DNA of 16,651 bases from Clostridiales bacterium (GCA_018376855.1 JAHAAN010000027.1:1-16651); one strand, 5' to 3'; shown: positions 1 to 7,120, numbered from the stretch's first letter. Notes: generated from the sequence alone by a model not told the origin. Made by a program: numbers and translations.

Positions 1-213
1 ATCGTTTTTGCGTTCGACGGTGTAGACGGTGGGGTATGTTGTTTGTGCTCCGCCGTTATCCGTTAAAACCGTGTTGTATACGAGCTCGCCGTAAAAAAGT
101 TTATCGGCGTCAGGAGTAATAATGTCGTTTTCGGAGGCACTGCGCGCAGTAAAGGCCATGCACAGCAAAGCGCACAAAGCAAGTGCGGCAAATTTTTTCT
201 TTACGTATTCCAT
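1..213 (-). CDS. Secreted protein, N-terminal fragment (runs off left edge)
   Basis: Only the first 71 codons are present, reading leftward from an ATG at 213-211 with no stop before the edge. The N-terminus is a typical signal peptide: a basic start (MEYVKKK), a hydrophobic core rich in A, L and C (about residues 8-22), and a likely cleavage near A-R-S-A at about residue 26. The mature part starts SENDIITPDADKLFYGEL and shows no domain I can name. A GGAGC ribosome site lies 6 nt upstream of the ATG, and a plausible promoter lies at 269-297. The protein is exported, so it fits the cluster of surface proteins to its right, but it is not visibly related to the paralogue pair there. Function unknown. 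Confidence 0.75.
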   Translation of the reverse strand, partial: MEYVKKKFAALALCALLCMAFTARSASENDIITPDADKLFYGELVYNTVLTDNGGAQTTYPTVYTVERKND

Positions 214-268
214 GCTTTGCTCCTTTCCCGATTGTACAGAAAAAGCCAAATCGTTATACTGTACTGAT

Positions 269-297
269 AGTATAGCATTAAATGGTGCACTTTTAAA
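269..297 (-). promoter_or_regulatory. Promoter of the left-edge secreted protein gene
   Basis: On the minus strand, TTTAAA (297-292) and TATACT (274-269) are separated by 17 bp, and the start codon at 213 lies about 55 nt downstream of the -10. A second TATAAC-like box lies just downstream. The match is reasonable but not perfect and rests on sequence alone. Confidence 0.5.
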
Positions 298-379
298 GAG
301 TTATTTAAACAAAGCAGGCAAAAATTTGTTATAAAACGTTATGAGCAAGGCAAAGCGCAAATTTCGGTTTATCAGTTGG

Positions 380-429
380 CTTATAATAAATCAACGCCCG
401 CTGAAAAGCAGCAGCTTCCAGGCGGGCGT
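380..429 (-). terminator. Hairpin terminator after the first anchored paralogue
   Basis: ACGCCCGC (394-401) pairs with GCGGGCGT (422-429). The loop can form a small inner AAGC/GCTT stem. On the minus strand the stem is followed by TGATTTATT, and on the plus strand by GATTTTTATTT, so it could work in both directions. It lies just past the stop codon of the minus-strand gene that ends at 476. Confidence 0.6.
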
Positions 430-475
430 GATTTTTATTTCAAAGAGCTCCATATTCGGCTTTATTTTTCTTTAA

Positions 476-1477
476 TTACATAACGACTACGATGATGACT
501 ACTACGGCGACAACAACGGCGGCAATCACAATGTATAAAATAGTGTTGTTGGACGCGGGAGCAGATGTGCCTGCAGTAGCGCTTGCACTCGGAGCAGAAG
601 TCGCGTTTTCGGTCGCGGCATTCGTGGGCTGCTCGGTGGAGCCGTTGCCGGGCGTAGGCGTAGAGTCGGAGCTGCCGCCGTCTTCCGGCATAGTGAAGCC
701 TTCCTTGGCGGACCAAAGCGCGTAATCGCCGAATACGATGGTGTCGCCTTCCATTAAGTCTCCGCAGATGGAGTAGCCGACGGCAGTTAAAATGCTTTCG
801 CCTTTAACGTATGCGCCGTTGTTGCAGTCCTCCGAGGAGTGTCCTGAGCCGGAGTCCGGCCCCCAAGAGCCGTAAATGCACTGATTAAAGCCGCCGTTGG
901 CGAGATCGATCAAAAACCAACCCTTAAAGCCTGCGGGAACGGAAGCTAAACCGTCGGTATTATAATCGTAATACTCCTGCCCACGGGTGATGTTGCCTTC
1001 GAGGTCTACAAGGTAGCAAGTAACATCAAAAAAGTCCGCGCCGCTGTAAGTCAGCTGGTGAGAGGTAAGAACGGTTTCACCGTTTTCCTTGGTATATTCC
1101 GGCGGCGCCGCATGCTCGCCGAAGAAACCGACGCCTGCTTCTTCATCAGAGTTATTTTCAATGTAAAAAGCTACGCCGGTTGCCTTGGACATATCCTCGG
1201 CGGAGATTTTCTCGGCAAGATTGATTCTTCCGGTAAAGGCTGTGTCAGGATCGGCAGATTCCAAAACAACCAAACCGTTATTAAAAGTGCTCAACGAGCT
1301 TCCTTTAAAGATCCAACCGTTTTCGTTGTTGCCAAGAACATCGCCGTTTGACCAGTTGGTAAAGGCGTCAATTGGGGTAACGTCCAAATTGGGGTTTTCT
1401 AGCGGAGCCGCCATTGCTGTCATGCCTATCAGAAGCATAACGGTGAGTACGGCGGCAAATGCTGCAAATTTCTTCAT
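476..1477 (-). CDS. Exported protein with C-terminal membrane anchor, paralogue A
   Basis: A 333-residue protein with three visible parts. Residues 1-24 are a signal peptide ending in A-M-A-A. Residues about 25-270 form an extracellular domain. A Ser/Thr/Pro/Ala-rich spacer (about 270-310) then leads to a hydrophobic helix that ends the protein. The domain looks beta-rich, with segments such as GVAFYIENNSDEEAGVGFFG and FKGWFLIDLANGGFN, and four cysteines shared with the neighbouring paralogue could form disulfides. I do not recognise the family; a carbohydrate-binding-like sandwich is only a guess. There is no LPXTG motif, so anchoring is by the C-terminal helix. The helix ends VVVM with no basic stop-transfer tail, unlike paralogue B. 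An AGGAGG ribosome site precedes the ATG. The gene has its own promoter and terminator. Confidence 0.85.
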   Translation of the reverse strand: MKKFAAFAAVLTVMLLIGMTAMAAPLENPNLDVTPIDAFTNWSNGDVLGNNENGWIFKGSSLSTFNNGLVVLESADPDTAFTGRINLAEKISAEDMSKATGVAFYIENNSDEEAGVGFFGEHAAPPEYTKENGETVLTSHQLTYSGADFFDVTCYLVDLEGNITRGQEYYDYNTDGLASVPAGFKGWFLIDLANGGFNQCIYGSWGPDSGSGHSSEDCNNGAYVKGESILTAVGYSICGDLMEGDTIVFGDYALWSAKEGFTMPEDGGSSDSTPTPGNGSTEQPTNAATENATSAPSASATAGTSAPASNNTILYIVIAAVVVAVVVIIVVVM

Positions 1478-1509
1478 TAATGTATTCCTCCTATTTATGT
1501 TGTTTTAAC

Positions 1510-1538
1510 ATTATAAACGAAAAATCAGAGAAATGTAA
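1510..1538 (-). promoter_or_regulatory. Promoter of anchored paralogue A
   Basis: On the minus strand, TTACAT (1538-1533) and a perfect TATAAT (1515-1510) are 17 bp apart. The ATG at 1477 follows with a leader of roughly 25 nt carrying AGGAGG. Repeated GCACAATTTT-type boxes lie directly upstream of the -35. Confidence 0.7.
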
Positions 1539-1539
1539 T

Positions 1540-1594
1540 GCACAATTTTATTTTATAATAGCACAATATTGTATAAATGAGGTGAAAATTGTGC
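1540..1594. promoter_or_regulatory. Three GCACAATTTT boxes, putative operator upstream of paralogue A
   Basis: GCACAATTTT at 1540-1549 and GCACAATATT at 1561-1570 are direct repeats whose starts are 21 bp apart, two helical turns. AAAATTGTGC at 1585-1594 is the same box inverted. The first box lies 1 bp from the -35 hexamer. The spacing suggests binding of a regulator on one DNA face, but no regulator gene is in the window. No copy is present before paralogue B. Confidence 0.4.
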
Positions 1595-1631
1595 TCGTAT
1601 TAAAAAAATGAATGGCTGTTTCTTTTTCTTT

Positions 1632-1673
1632 GTAAAGAAATAACGGCGGCATCGGTTTTGACCGATGCCGCCG
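1632..1673 (-). terminator. Intrinsic terminator of anchored paralogue B
   Basis: A perfect 13-bp stem, CGGCGGCATCGGT (1644-1656) with its complement at 1661-1673, closes a 4-nt loop. On the minus strand it is followed by TTATTTCTTT. It starts about 37 nt past the stop of the gene ending at 1711, separating paralogue B from A. Confidence 0.85.
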
Positions 1674-1710
1674 AAATACAGATCAAAAAAACTGAGTCTA
1701 TCGAAAACTT

Positions 1711-2730
1711 TTAATTTTTCTTCTTATTTTTTACAGCTATGATTACGATCACTGCGACTACCGCTGCGATGACCACAGCGGCAATGATGATATACAATAT
1801 TGTGTTGCTTGAAGCGGGAGCAGGGGATTCGGAAGCATCCGGTGCAGCTGTTGCGGTTGTACCTTTAGAAGGATTTTCCGTGGGCTGCTGTGTCGGGTCG
1901 CTGCTGGGGGTAGCAACGGAGGTTTCGCCCTCTTCCGGCATGGTAAAGCCGCTTTTGGCGGACCACAGAGCGTAGTCTCCCAGCGCGACGGTTTCGCCGT
2001 CGGCAAGATCGGCGCACACGGAGAAGCCTAAAGCAAGCAGACCGTGAGTGCCGTTGACAAACCGGCCGTACTCGCAGTCCTCGGAGTCATGGAATCCCAT
2101 ATCCGTACCCCAAGAGCCGTAGTAGCAGCGATTAAAGCCGCCGTTGGCGAGGTCGATCAAAAACCAGCCTTTAAAGCCTGCCGGAACGGAAGCTTGGCCG
2201 TTCATGTTGTAGCCGTAATATTCTTCGCACCTAGCGATATTGCCTTCCAAATCGACCAAATAACAAACGATTTCGGTAAAATCGGCGTTGCTGTATGTCA
2301 GCTGGTGTTCGGCAAGCTTCGTTCCACCGGTTTCCTGATCCAGCACTTCAAACCCGCCGAAGGATTCTCCGAAAAAGCCGATGCCGGCTTCTTCTTCGGA
2401 GTTGTTTTCAACATAGAATGCAACGCCGGTAACGTCGGTCATATCCTCAATGGAAACAGCATGTTCCTTCAAATTGATTCTTGCAGTGAACGGAAGCTCA
2501 GGGTCGGCAGAATCCATTACGAGCAGACCGTTATTAAAAGCGCCGGTTCCGTTAGGTTCAAATACCCAAAAATAATTGCTGTTTTGAATAACCTCGCCGT
2601 CTGTCCAGCCATCAAAGGGATTAAGCTGGGTAATATCCAAATTAGGGTTTTCTAGCGGAGCTGCCATAGCGGTCGTGCCCATGAGTAAGAGAACAACCAG
2701 TATAGCTGCAAGTACTGTGAATTTTTTCAT
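1711..2730 (-). CDS. Exported protein with C-terminal membrane anchor, paralogue B
   Basis: A 339-residue close paralogue of the next gene on the same strand; the two align from the signal peptide through the extracellular domain, by eye at more than half of positions. The order is signal peptide (1-24, ending A-M-A-A), a folded domain with the same four cysteines (in VCYLVD, NRCYYGSW, SEDCEYG and FSVCADL), a Ser/Thr/Pro spacer, a hydrophobic helix starting ILYIIIAAVV, and a basic tail KNKKKN. The basic tail would stay in the cytoplasm, so the domain would face outside. The start is the ATG preceded by AGGAGG. The family is not recognised; the duplication and exported location suggest a surface role such as binding a polymer or host factor, which is inference. 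Confidence 0.85.
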   Translation of the reverse strand: MKKFTVLAAILVVLLLMGTTAMAAPLENPNLDITQLNPFDGWTDGEVIQNSNYFWVFEPNGTGAFNNGLLVMDSADPELPFTARINLKEHAVSIEDMTDVTGVAFYVENNSEEEAGIGFFGESFGGFEVLDQETGGTKLAEHQLTYSNADFTEIVCYLVDLEGNIARCEEYYGYNMNGQASVPAGFKGWFLIDLANGGFNRCYYGSWGTDMGFHDSEDCEYGRFVNGTHGLLALGFSVCADLADGETVALGDYALWSAKSGFTMPEEGETSVATPSSDPTQQPTENPSKGTTATAAPDASESPAPASSNTILYIIIAAVVIAAVVAVIVIIAVKNKKKN

Positions 2731-2764
2731 TATGTCTTCCTCCTAATATAAATAGCTCTTTTAA

Positions 2765-2800
2765 ATTATACGGTATAAATTAGAAAAAATAAATGGTCAA
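2765..2800 (-). promoter_or_regulatory. Promoter of anchored paralogue B
   Basis: On the minus strand, TTGACC (2800-2795) lies 17 bp before TATACC (2777-2772). A perfect TATAAT (2770-2765) follows directly but is 24 bp from that -35, so which -10 is used is uncertain. The start codon at 2730 lies about 35-40 nt downstream. No terminator is visible between this promoter and the lipoprotein gene upstream. Confidence 0.55.
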
Positions 2801-2824
2801 AATACACTTTTTCATGACTAATAT

Positions 2825-4144
2825 TCACTTTTCGATTTTGAGAAGGCATTCGCTGAACACGGTAGGATTCCCGATCACACTGACGCGCACTACTACGCTT
2901 CCTTCAGCGAGACAGGAAATATGCGTTCCGTTCAAAACGGCAAGCTCTTCATCGCGGCTTTCAAAGAACAGGCCGGCAAGAACGGCTTCGGGCTTTAAGT
3001 CGGCCTCGGCGAGCGGCGCGCCGTCCAGATACAGCGAAAGGTCATAGGATTTTCCAGCCTCCAGCCTTTCGTTTTCGTTTTTGAGAAGAAGCAGCTTGCA
3101 GGAAAGCGGATGTTCTGTTTTAGCGGCTGTTTTTTTGGTTAAACCGGCTGAAATATCAGCGCGCTGCCAGCCGTTCTTGGTACAGGTGCGAACAGAGCCG
3201 TCCTGCGTTTGGTAAACGATCGTTTCTCCGATTATCACGGCATGCTGCACATTTTCTTCCACAACGGTGTAGGCGCCGGAATTTTCCGTTAATGGCTGTG
3301 CGTACAGCCGCCCTTCGCGCGTGACATAAAACAGCGTTTTGCCGTCGCTGCAAAGTGCAACGGGGAGACGGGAAAACGTGAACGGGAGATTAACAGGGTC
3401 GCTTTCAAGCGAAAGCAGGATCATGCCGTCCGGTGTTTCGGCATAGATGCTTTTGCCGTCCACGCCAAACAGCGCGGCGCTTTGGAGAAGCGGTTTTCCG
3501 GGACTTCCGGCCTGATAGAGATCATAGCCGTATACGTCGTTTATTGTGCAGAAGAAAAGCTCGTTATTAAAAACAAACAGATTGCTTACGCCGGTGCGAA
3601 GAATGGTGCGCTGTCCGCCGTCCGCGGGCATGGAAAAGGCGTTTCCGGCAGTGTCCGCACAGTAGATTGTGTCTTGAAATATAACAAATTTTTCAAGGTT
3701 CTGCAAAAGACCTGTTTGCAGCTCCCTGCCGTCTGTGCGGATGCGGCAGAGCATGCCTTCCTGCAAAAAATAAAGCTCATCGCCGCAGATATTCAGGCAG
3801 GAGGGGGCGGAATCGAGACTGCAAAGCAGAGAAGAGGAGACTCCGTTTGTTTTTTTGATGCTTTTTCCTTCAATATAATAGAGAAACTTTCCCTGTTCAG
3901 TGATGAAGGCTCCGTTGAGAAGATATTCCGGTTTGCTGCCAAGCTGAGTATAATCCTCCGGAGCGCAGTCCGGCGTGAAAGGCGGCTCAGTCGGCGCGGG
4001 AGCCGATGGTATCGGCGATTCGGTGGGGGCTTCTTCGGGAGATGGTGCTGAGGGCGCGCAGGCACACAGCAGGCAAAGGGATATACAAAGCAGGCAGAGC
4101 AGCAAAGAGCCTTTTTGCTGCGGACTGCGAGAATTCGTTTCCAT
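2825..4144 (-). CDS. Lipoprotein with predicted DUF5050-like beta-propeller and C-terminal Ig-like domain
   Basis: A 439-residue lipoprotein. The first ~27 residues are a lipoprotein signal (SLLLCLLCISLCLLCAC), with the likely lipidated Cys in LLCAC. A Pro/Ser/Glu/Thr-rich linker of about 35 residues follows. Next come repeated short strands of the type DELYFLQEG-MLCRIRTDG and DTIYCADTAGNAFSMPADG, as in DUF5050-type propellers of Clostridia. The last ~80 residues resemble a bacterial Ig-like (BIG2) domain, ending GSVVVRVSVIGN...LKIEK. I chose the ATG at 4144 because AAAGGA lies upstream of it and because the longer reading frame, beginning at 4228, would start inside the promoter. Its ligand is not visible; it likely sits on the outer membrane face as a sensor, binding or scaffold protein. 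Confidence 0.8.
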   Translation of the reverse strand: METNSRSPQQKGSLLLCLLCISLCLLCACAPSAPSPEEAPTESPIPSAPAPTEPPFTPDCAPEDYTQLGSKPEYLLNGAFITEQGKFLYYIEGKSIKKTNGVSSSLLCSLDSAPSCLNICGDELYFLQEGMLCRIRTDGRELQTGLLQNLEKFVIFQDTIYCADTAGNAFSMPADGGQRTILRTGVSNLFVFNNELFFCTINDVYGYDLYQAGSPGKPLLQSAALFGVDGKSIYAETPDGMILLSLESDPVNLPFTFSRLPVALCSDGKTLFYVTREGRLYAQPLTENSGAYTVVEENVQHAVIIGETIVYQTQDGSVRTCTKNGWQRADISAGLTKKTAAKTEHPLSCKLLLLKNENERLEAGKSYDLSLYLDGAPLAEADLKPEAVLAGLFFESRDEELAVLNGTHISCLAEGSVVVRVSVIGNPTVFSECLLKIEK

Positions 4145-4198
4145 AATAGGTCCGTCCTTTCGTTTAAAGCTGCCGTAAAGCGGCAACGCTTTAAATTT

Positions 4199-4228
4199 AT
4201 TATAACATATTGTGTTCCATGCGTCCAA
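4199..4228 (-). promoter_or_regulatory. Promoter of the lipoprotein gene
   Basis: On the minus strand, TTGGAC (4228-4223) and perfect TATAAT (4204-4199) are 18 bp apart. Transcription would begin near 4192, which rules out the longer start at 4228 for the lipoprotein. It is divergent from the plus-strand promoter at 4244-4272. Confidence 0.75.
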
Positions 4229-4243
4229 TCGGGTGATTTCCGC

Positions 4244-4272
4244 TTAACGAATGCGGCGTTTTATGGTATGAT
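4244..4272 (+). promoter_or_regulatory. Promoter of the HAD phosphatase / fumarase genes
   Basis: TTAACG (4244-4249) and TATGAT (4267-4272) are 17 bp apart, with the first gene beginning 26 nt further on. It probably drives the HAD gene, both fumarase genes and perhaps the membrane protein after them, since no terminator is seen between them. Confidence 0.6.
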
Positions 4273-4298
4273 GTGTTAAACGGAAGGGGAGAAGCGTG

Positions 4299-4964
4299 AT
4301 GAAGGACGCACCGTTTGAGGCGATTATTTTTGATTTGGATGGAACGCTGACGGCGTCCGCTCCCGGCATTGTCAACAGTATTCGCTACGCGCTGGAAAAG
4401 GTGGGGCTGCCGCCGCTTTCGGAGGCGGAGCTGCTTACCTGCGTGGGGCCGCCGCTTTCGGAGCAGCTTATGGCGCTGCTTCACATTTCTTCACAGGAAG
4501 CGCTTGCGTTGCTTCCGCTTTATCGGGAGTATTTCGTGCGGCAGGGAATGTTTGAAAACCGCCCCTACGGCGGTGTTGCAGAGCTGCTTTGCAGCCTTCG
4601 CGCCGCGGGTATGTCTATGATGGTCTGCACCGGGAAGCCGGAGCCGTTTGCCAAAACGATTTTGGAGCATTTTGAGCTGGAGAGCTTTTTTTGCGACTGT
4701 ATCGGTTCCACGCTGGACGGAAGGCTGAAGGATAAAGCGGAGGCGCTTGCGATTCTGCTTAAAAGAAACGGAGTGCGCCGCGCGCTGATAATCGGAGACC
4801 GCAAATATGACGTGGAAGCGGCGAGCGCCAATGGAATCCCGTGCGCGGGCGTGCTTTGGGGCTACGGTTCGCAGGAGGAGCTGGAACGGGCAGGCGCGGC
4901 ATATTTGTGCCGCACGCCGGAGGAATTAAGGAAGCTGATCCTGTGCACAGGAGGAGAGGAATAA
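4299..4964 (+). CDS. HAD-superfamily phosphatase (phosphoglycolate phosphatase / PpaX-like)
   Basis: A 221-residue haloacid-dehalogenase-type hydrolase. Motif I is IIFDLDGT near residues 9-16 (nucleophile Asp and general acid/base Asp), followed by a helical cap with CVGPPL, as in the Gph/PpaX group. Motif II is the T in MMVCTGKP, motif III is a Lys near LKDKAEAL, and motif IV is IIGDRKYD near 165-172, binding Mg2+. The likely activity is hydrolysis of a small phosphomonoester in the cytoplasm; the true substrate cannot be read from sequence. The frame also permits a GTG one codon earlier, but ATG at 4299 has the better distance (7 nt) from GGGGAG. The stop is separated from the fumarase alpha start by 1 nt, implying co-transcription. 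Confidence 0.88.
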   Translation: MKDAPFEAIIFDLDGTLTASAPGIVNSIRYALEKVGLPPLSEAELLTCVGPPLSEQLMALLHISSQEALALLPLYREYFVRQGMFENRPYGGVAELLCSLRAAGMSMMVCTGKPEPFAKTILEHFELESFFCDCIGSTLDGRLKDKAEALAILLKRNGVRRALIIGDRKYDVEAASANGIPCAGVLWGYGSQEELERAGAAYLCRTPEELRKLILCTGGEE

Positions 4965-4965
4965 A

Positions 4966-5859
4966 ATGAGAGAGATCACCTTTGAAATAATTGCAAAAGC
5001 AGTGGAGGGTTTATTTTTAAATGCCTGCCATGCTTATCCGCCGGAGGTTGTGCCGGCATTTGAAAATGCGCTAGCGCGCGAGGAATCGCCGTATGGCAGG
5101 GCGTCGCTGCAGGTTGCCATCGACAATGCGCGCATTGCGCGGGAGCAGGGGCTGCCGCTTTGTCAGGATACCGGCATGGCGGTGGTCTTTGCCGAGGTAG
5201 GGCAAGAGGTGCATATCATCGGCGGGTTGTTGGAGGATGCCGTGAACGAGGGCGTGCGCAGGGCGTACATATCCATGCGCAAAAGCGTGCTCTCGCCGCT
5301 TGAGCGGATTAATACGGGAACGAATACGCCCGCAGTGCTGCACGTTTCGCTTGTAAAAGGAGATCGGCTTGCGCTTCATGCCGCACCTAAGGGCTTCGGC
5401 AGCGAAAATATGAGCGCGCTGAAAATGCTGAAGCCTTCGGACGGGCTGGCCGGCGTGATGGAGTTTATCGTGCAGACCGTTTCAAACGCGGGAGCGAATC
5501 CGTGCCCGCCTGTGGTGGTTGGAGTTGGAATCGGCGGCACGATGGAAAAAGCCGCGTTGATGGCGAAGCATTCGCTGCTGCGAGAGCTGGGCGCGCCCTC
5601 GGCGGATCCGCAGCTGGCACAGCTGGAGCAGGAGCTGCTTGCGCGGATCAATTGGCTGGGAATCGGCCCGCAGGGCTTAGGCGGAAGAATAACGGCGTTG
5701 GCCGTGCATTTGGAGCAGTATCCCACGCATATCGCGGGGCTGCCGGTTGCGGTGAATATGCAGTGCCACTGTGCGCGCCATGCGTCCGCGGTGCTGTCAG
5801 GAGGGGTGGAAGATGGAATATCAGTTAACGCTTCCCGTGCAGGATCGGAAAACGCTTGA
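4966..5859 (+). CDS. fumA: Class I fumarate hydratase, alpha subunit
   Basis: A 297-residue alpha subunit of the oxygen-sensitive two-subunit fumarase, which interconverts fumarate and malate. The three segments expected to hold the [4Fe-4S] cluster are visible: C66 in LCQDTGM, C179 in NAGANPCPPVVVG, and C266/C268 in MQCHCARHA. SAM-independent dehydratases of this family (tartrate dehydratase TtdA) share these motifs, so a related hydroxy acid is possible, but fumarase is the usual assignment in Clostridia. GGAGGAGAGG lies 6-15 nt upstream of the ATG. The 3' end overlaps the beta-subunit gene by 47 bp, so the C-terminal ~16 residues are encoded in DNA that also encodes the beta N-terminus. 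Together with the beta gene it makes a reductive or anaplerotic TCA step in an anaerobe. Confidence 0.92.
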   Translation: MREITFEIIAKAVEGLFLNACHAYPPEVVPAFENALAREESPYGRASLQVAIDNARIAREQGLPLCQDTGMAVVFAEVGQEVHIIGGLLEDAVNEGVRRAYISMRKSVLSPLERINTGTNTPAVLHVSLVKGDRLALHAAPKGFGSENMSALKMLKPSDGLAGVMEFIVQTVSNAGANPCPPVVVGVGIGGTMEKAALMAKHSLLRELGAPSADPQLAQLEQELLARINWLGIGPQGLGGRITALAVHLEQYPTHIAGLPVAVNMQCHCARHASAVLSGGVEDGISVNASRAGSENA

Positions 5860-6367
5860 AAAGCTGCGTGCCGGCGATACGGTTCGCCTGAGCGGAACGC
5901 TTTATACGGGGCGCGATGCGGCGCATAAGCGGCTTTGCGCGCTTTTGGAGGAAGGGAAGGAGCGTCCCATGCCGATAGACGGCCAAGGTATTTACTATAC
6001 GGGTCCTGCGCCGGCTCCGCAGGGGCATGTAATCGGCGCGTGCGGGCCGACTACATCCTACCGAATGGACGCTTATGCGCCTGCGCTGCTGGATCTGGGG
6101 CAGGCGGTGATGATCGGAAAGGGTCTGCGCAGCGAGGAGGTGCGGCAGGCGTGCGTACGCAATAAGGCGGTGTATTTGGCGGCGCCCGGCGGCGCGGGCG
6201 CATATTTGGCTTCATGCGTTAAGGAGTGCGAGGTTGTGGCCTTTTCTGATTTAGGCACGGAGGCGATCCATAAGCTGAAGGTGGAGAATATGCTGTTGAC
6301 CGTTGCGATCGATACGCAGGGCGCCAGCTTATATGATATCGGCCGGGAGCAGTATCGGCAAGAATAA
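5813..6367 (+). CDS. fumB: Class I fumarate hydratase, beta subunit
   Basis: A 184-residue beta subunit, partner of the alpha subunit encoded just upstream. Family features visible are the N-terminal LRAGDTVRLSGTLYTGRDAAHKRL block, the IYYTGPAPAP loop (about 58-67), GACGPTTSYRMD (about 75-86, an anion-binding segment), and the C-terminal KLKVENMLLTVAIDTQG segment. The start is the ATG at 5813, preceded by GGAGGGG; a frame opening exists further left but has no ribosome site. The 47-bp overlap with the alpha gene suggests translational coupling, matching the need for a 1:1 complex. The length is typical for a stand-alone beta subunit; in the one-chain fumarases the two parts are fused. Confidence 0.92.
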   Translation: MEYQLTLPVQDRKTLEKLRAGDTVRLSGTLYTGRDAAHKRLCALLEEGKERPMPIDGQGIYYTGPAPAPQGHVIGACGPTTSYRMDAYAPALLDLGQAVMIGKGLRSEEVRQACVRNKAVYLAAPGGAGAYLASCVKECEVVAFSDLGTEAIHKLKVENMLLTVAIDTQGASLYDIGREQYRQE

Positions 6368-6436
6368 GAAAATCATAATTTTCCCTTCGGGCGACTATAC
6401 ATTTACCAATCGGTTTGTCGCATGGAGGGATGATAT

Positions 6437-6946
6437 TTGGGGCATATTTTAATGCCGCTGCTTGATCCGTTATCCGTTATGGTGCTTGCTGCCGTTCCGG
6501 GGATCGAGATGCGCGGTGCGCTGTTATTTGCGCAATATATAAAAATGGACGCTTTTCCGGCATGGTTTTTTGCGTTGACGGGCTGTGCAATCAACGCGCT
6601 GCTGTTTGCGTATATGATCCCGCGGGCGATAGCATATGCGCGCGGCCGTGAACGGTTTAAACCATATGCTGAAAAGACAAAGAAGAAGATCGGCAAGGGC
6701 CGCGAGCGGATGCATCGTTTTTTGCAGCGTGCGCAAAGCGAACGCGGCAGAAGAATTTTTGGACTTGTGTTTCTATTTGTGCTGGTGGTGCTTCCGCTTC
6801 CGGGTATGGGCAGCATGACGGCGGCTCTGCTTGGCACGCTGTTTCATATCAGCAGCAAGGATATGTTTTGGGCGATTTTTACGGGAAATACTGTTGTGGC
6901 TGTTTGTACTGTTCTGCTTGCAGATGTGATTATTGCCGTGCTGTGA
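6437..6946 (+). CDS. Small multi-drug export (Sm_multidrug_ex, PF06695) family membrane protein
   Basis: A 169-residue membrane protein with about four hydrophobic stretches. The family signatures are PGIEMRGAL near residues 18-26 (between two hydrophobic parts) and LPLPGMGSMTAALLG near 117-131, with a basic Arg/Lys-rich helix between the second and third segments (about 58-95), probably cytoplasmic. Family members are annotated as small multidrug exporters, though transport has little direct support. The start is TTG at 6437, 8 nt after GGAGG; an in-frame ATG at 6452 is the alternative. It follows the fumarase beta gene by 69 nt and may share its transcript. No terminator is seen after it; the next promoter begins around 6980. 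Confidence 0.82.
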   Translation: MGHILMPLLDPLSVMVLAAVPGIEMRGALLFAQYIKMDAFPAWFFALTGCAINALLFAYMIPRAIAYARGRERFKPYAEKTKKKIGKGRERMHRFLQRAQSERGRRIFGLVFLFVLVVLPLPGMGSMTAALLGTLFHISSKDMFWAIFTGNTVVAVCTVLLADVIIAVL

Positions 6947-6977
6947 TGAGGAAAAAAGAGAAATTTTGAAAATAGAG

Positions 6978-7006
6978 TAGATTTTTTCGGAACGATCATG
7001 TATAAT
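6978..7006 (+). promoter_or_regulatory. Promoter of the metK leader
   Basis: A perfect TATAAT lies at 7001-7006, followed by the riboswitch about 20 nt later. The -35 region (around 6978-6983, TAGATT) is weak, so the -10 carries most of the support, together with the position just before an S-box leader. Confidence 0.55.
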
Positions 7007-7024
7007 AGAGAAAAGTGAATAAAT

Positions 7025-7120
7025 GACCTTATCAAGAGTAGCGGAGGGACGGGCCCTATGAAGCTCGGCAGCGGTTTGACCGTGCCAATTCCCGCGGGCA
7101 AATGCCCGGCAGATGAGGGG
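7025..7120 (+). promoter_or_regulatory. SAM-I (S-box) riboswitch aptamer
   Basis: The conserved S-box blocks appear in order: CTTATCAAGAG at 7028, GCGGAGGGACGGGCCC at 7041, ATGAAGC at 7058, GGCAGCGG with CCGTGCCAATTCC, a GCGGGCAAATGCCCG P4-type hairpin, and AGATGAGG closing P1 against CCTTAT. It binds S-adenosylmethionine and in this family normally turns expression off when SAM is plentiful. Its place before metK fits exactly. Confidence 0.95.

Noticed and set aside
122..334. 70-residue plus-strand frame at the left end
   Set aside because: It is antisense to a signal-peptide gene and crosses its promoter; no ribosome site.
476..2730. LPXTG-type cell-wall sorting in the anchored paralogues
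   Set aside because: No LPXTG-like motif precedes the terminal helix; simple membrane anchoring fits better.
4145..4228. Longer start for the lipoprotein at 4228, adding 28 residues
   Set aside because: The extension would begin inside the TTGGAC/TATAAT promoter and lacks a ribosome site; the ATG at 4144 gives a proper lipoprotein signal.
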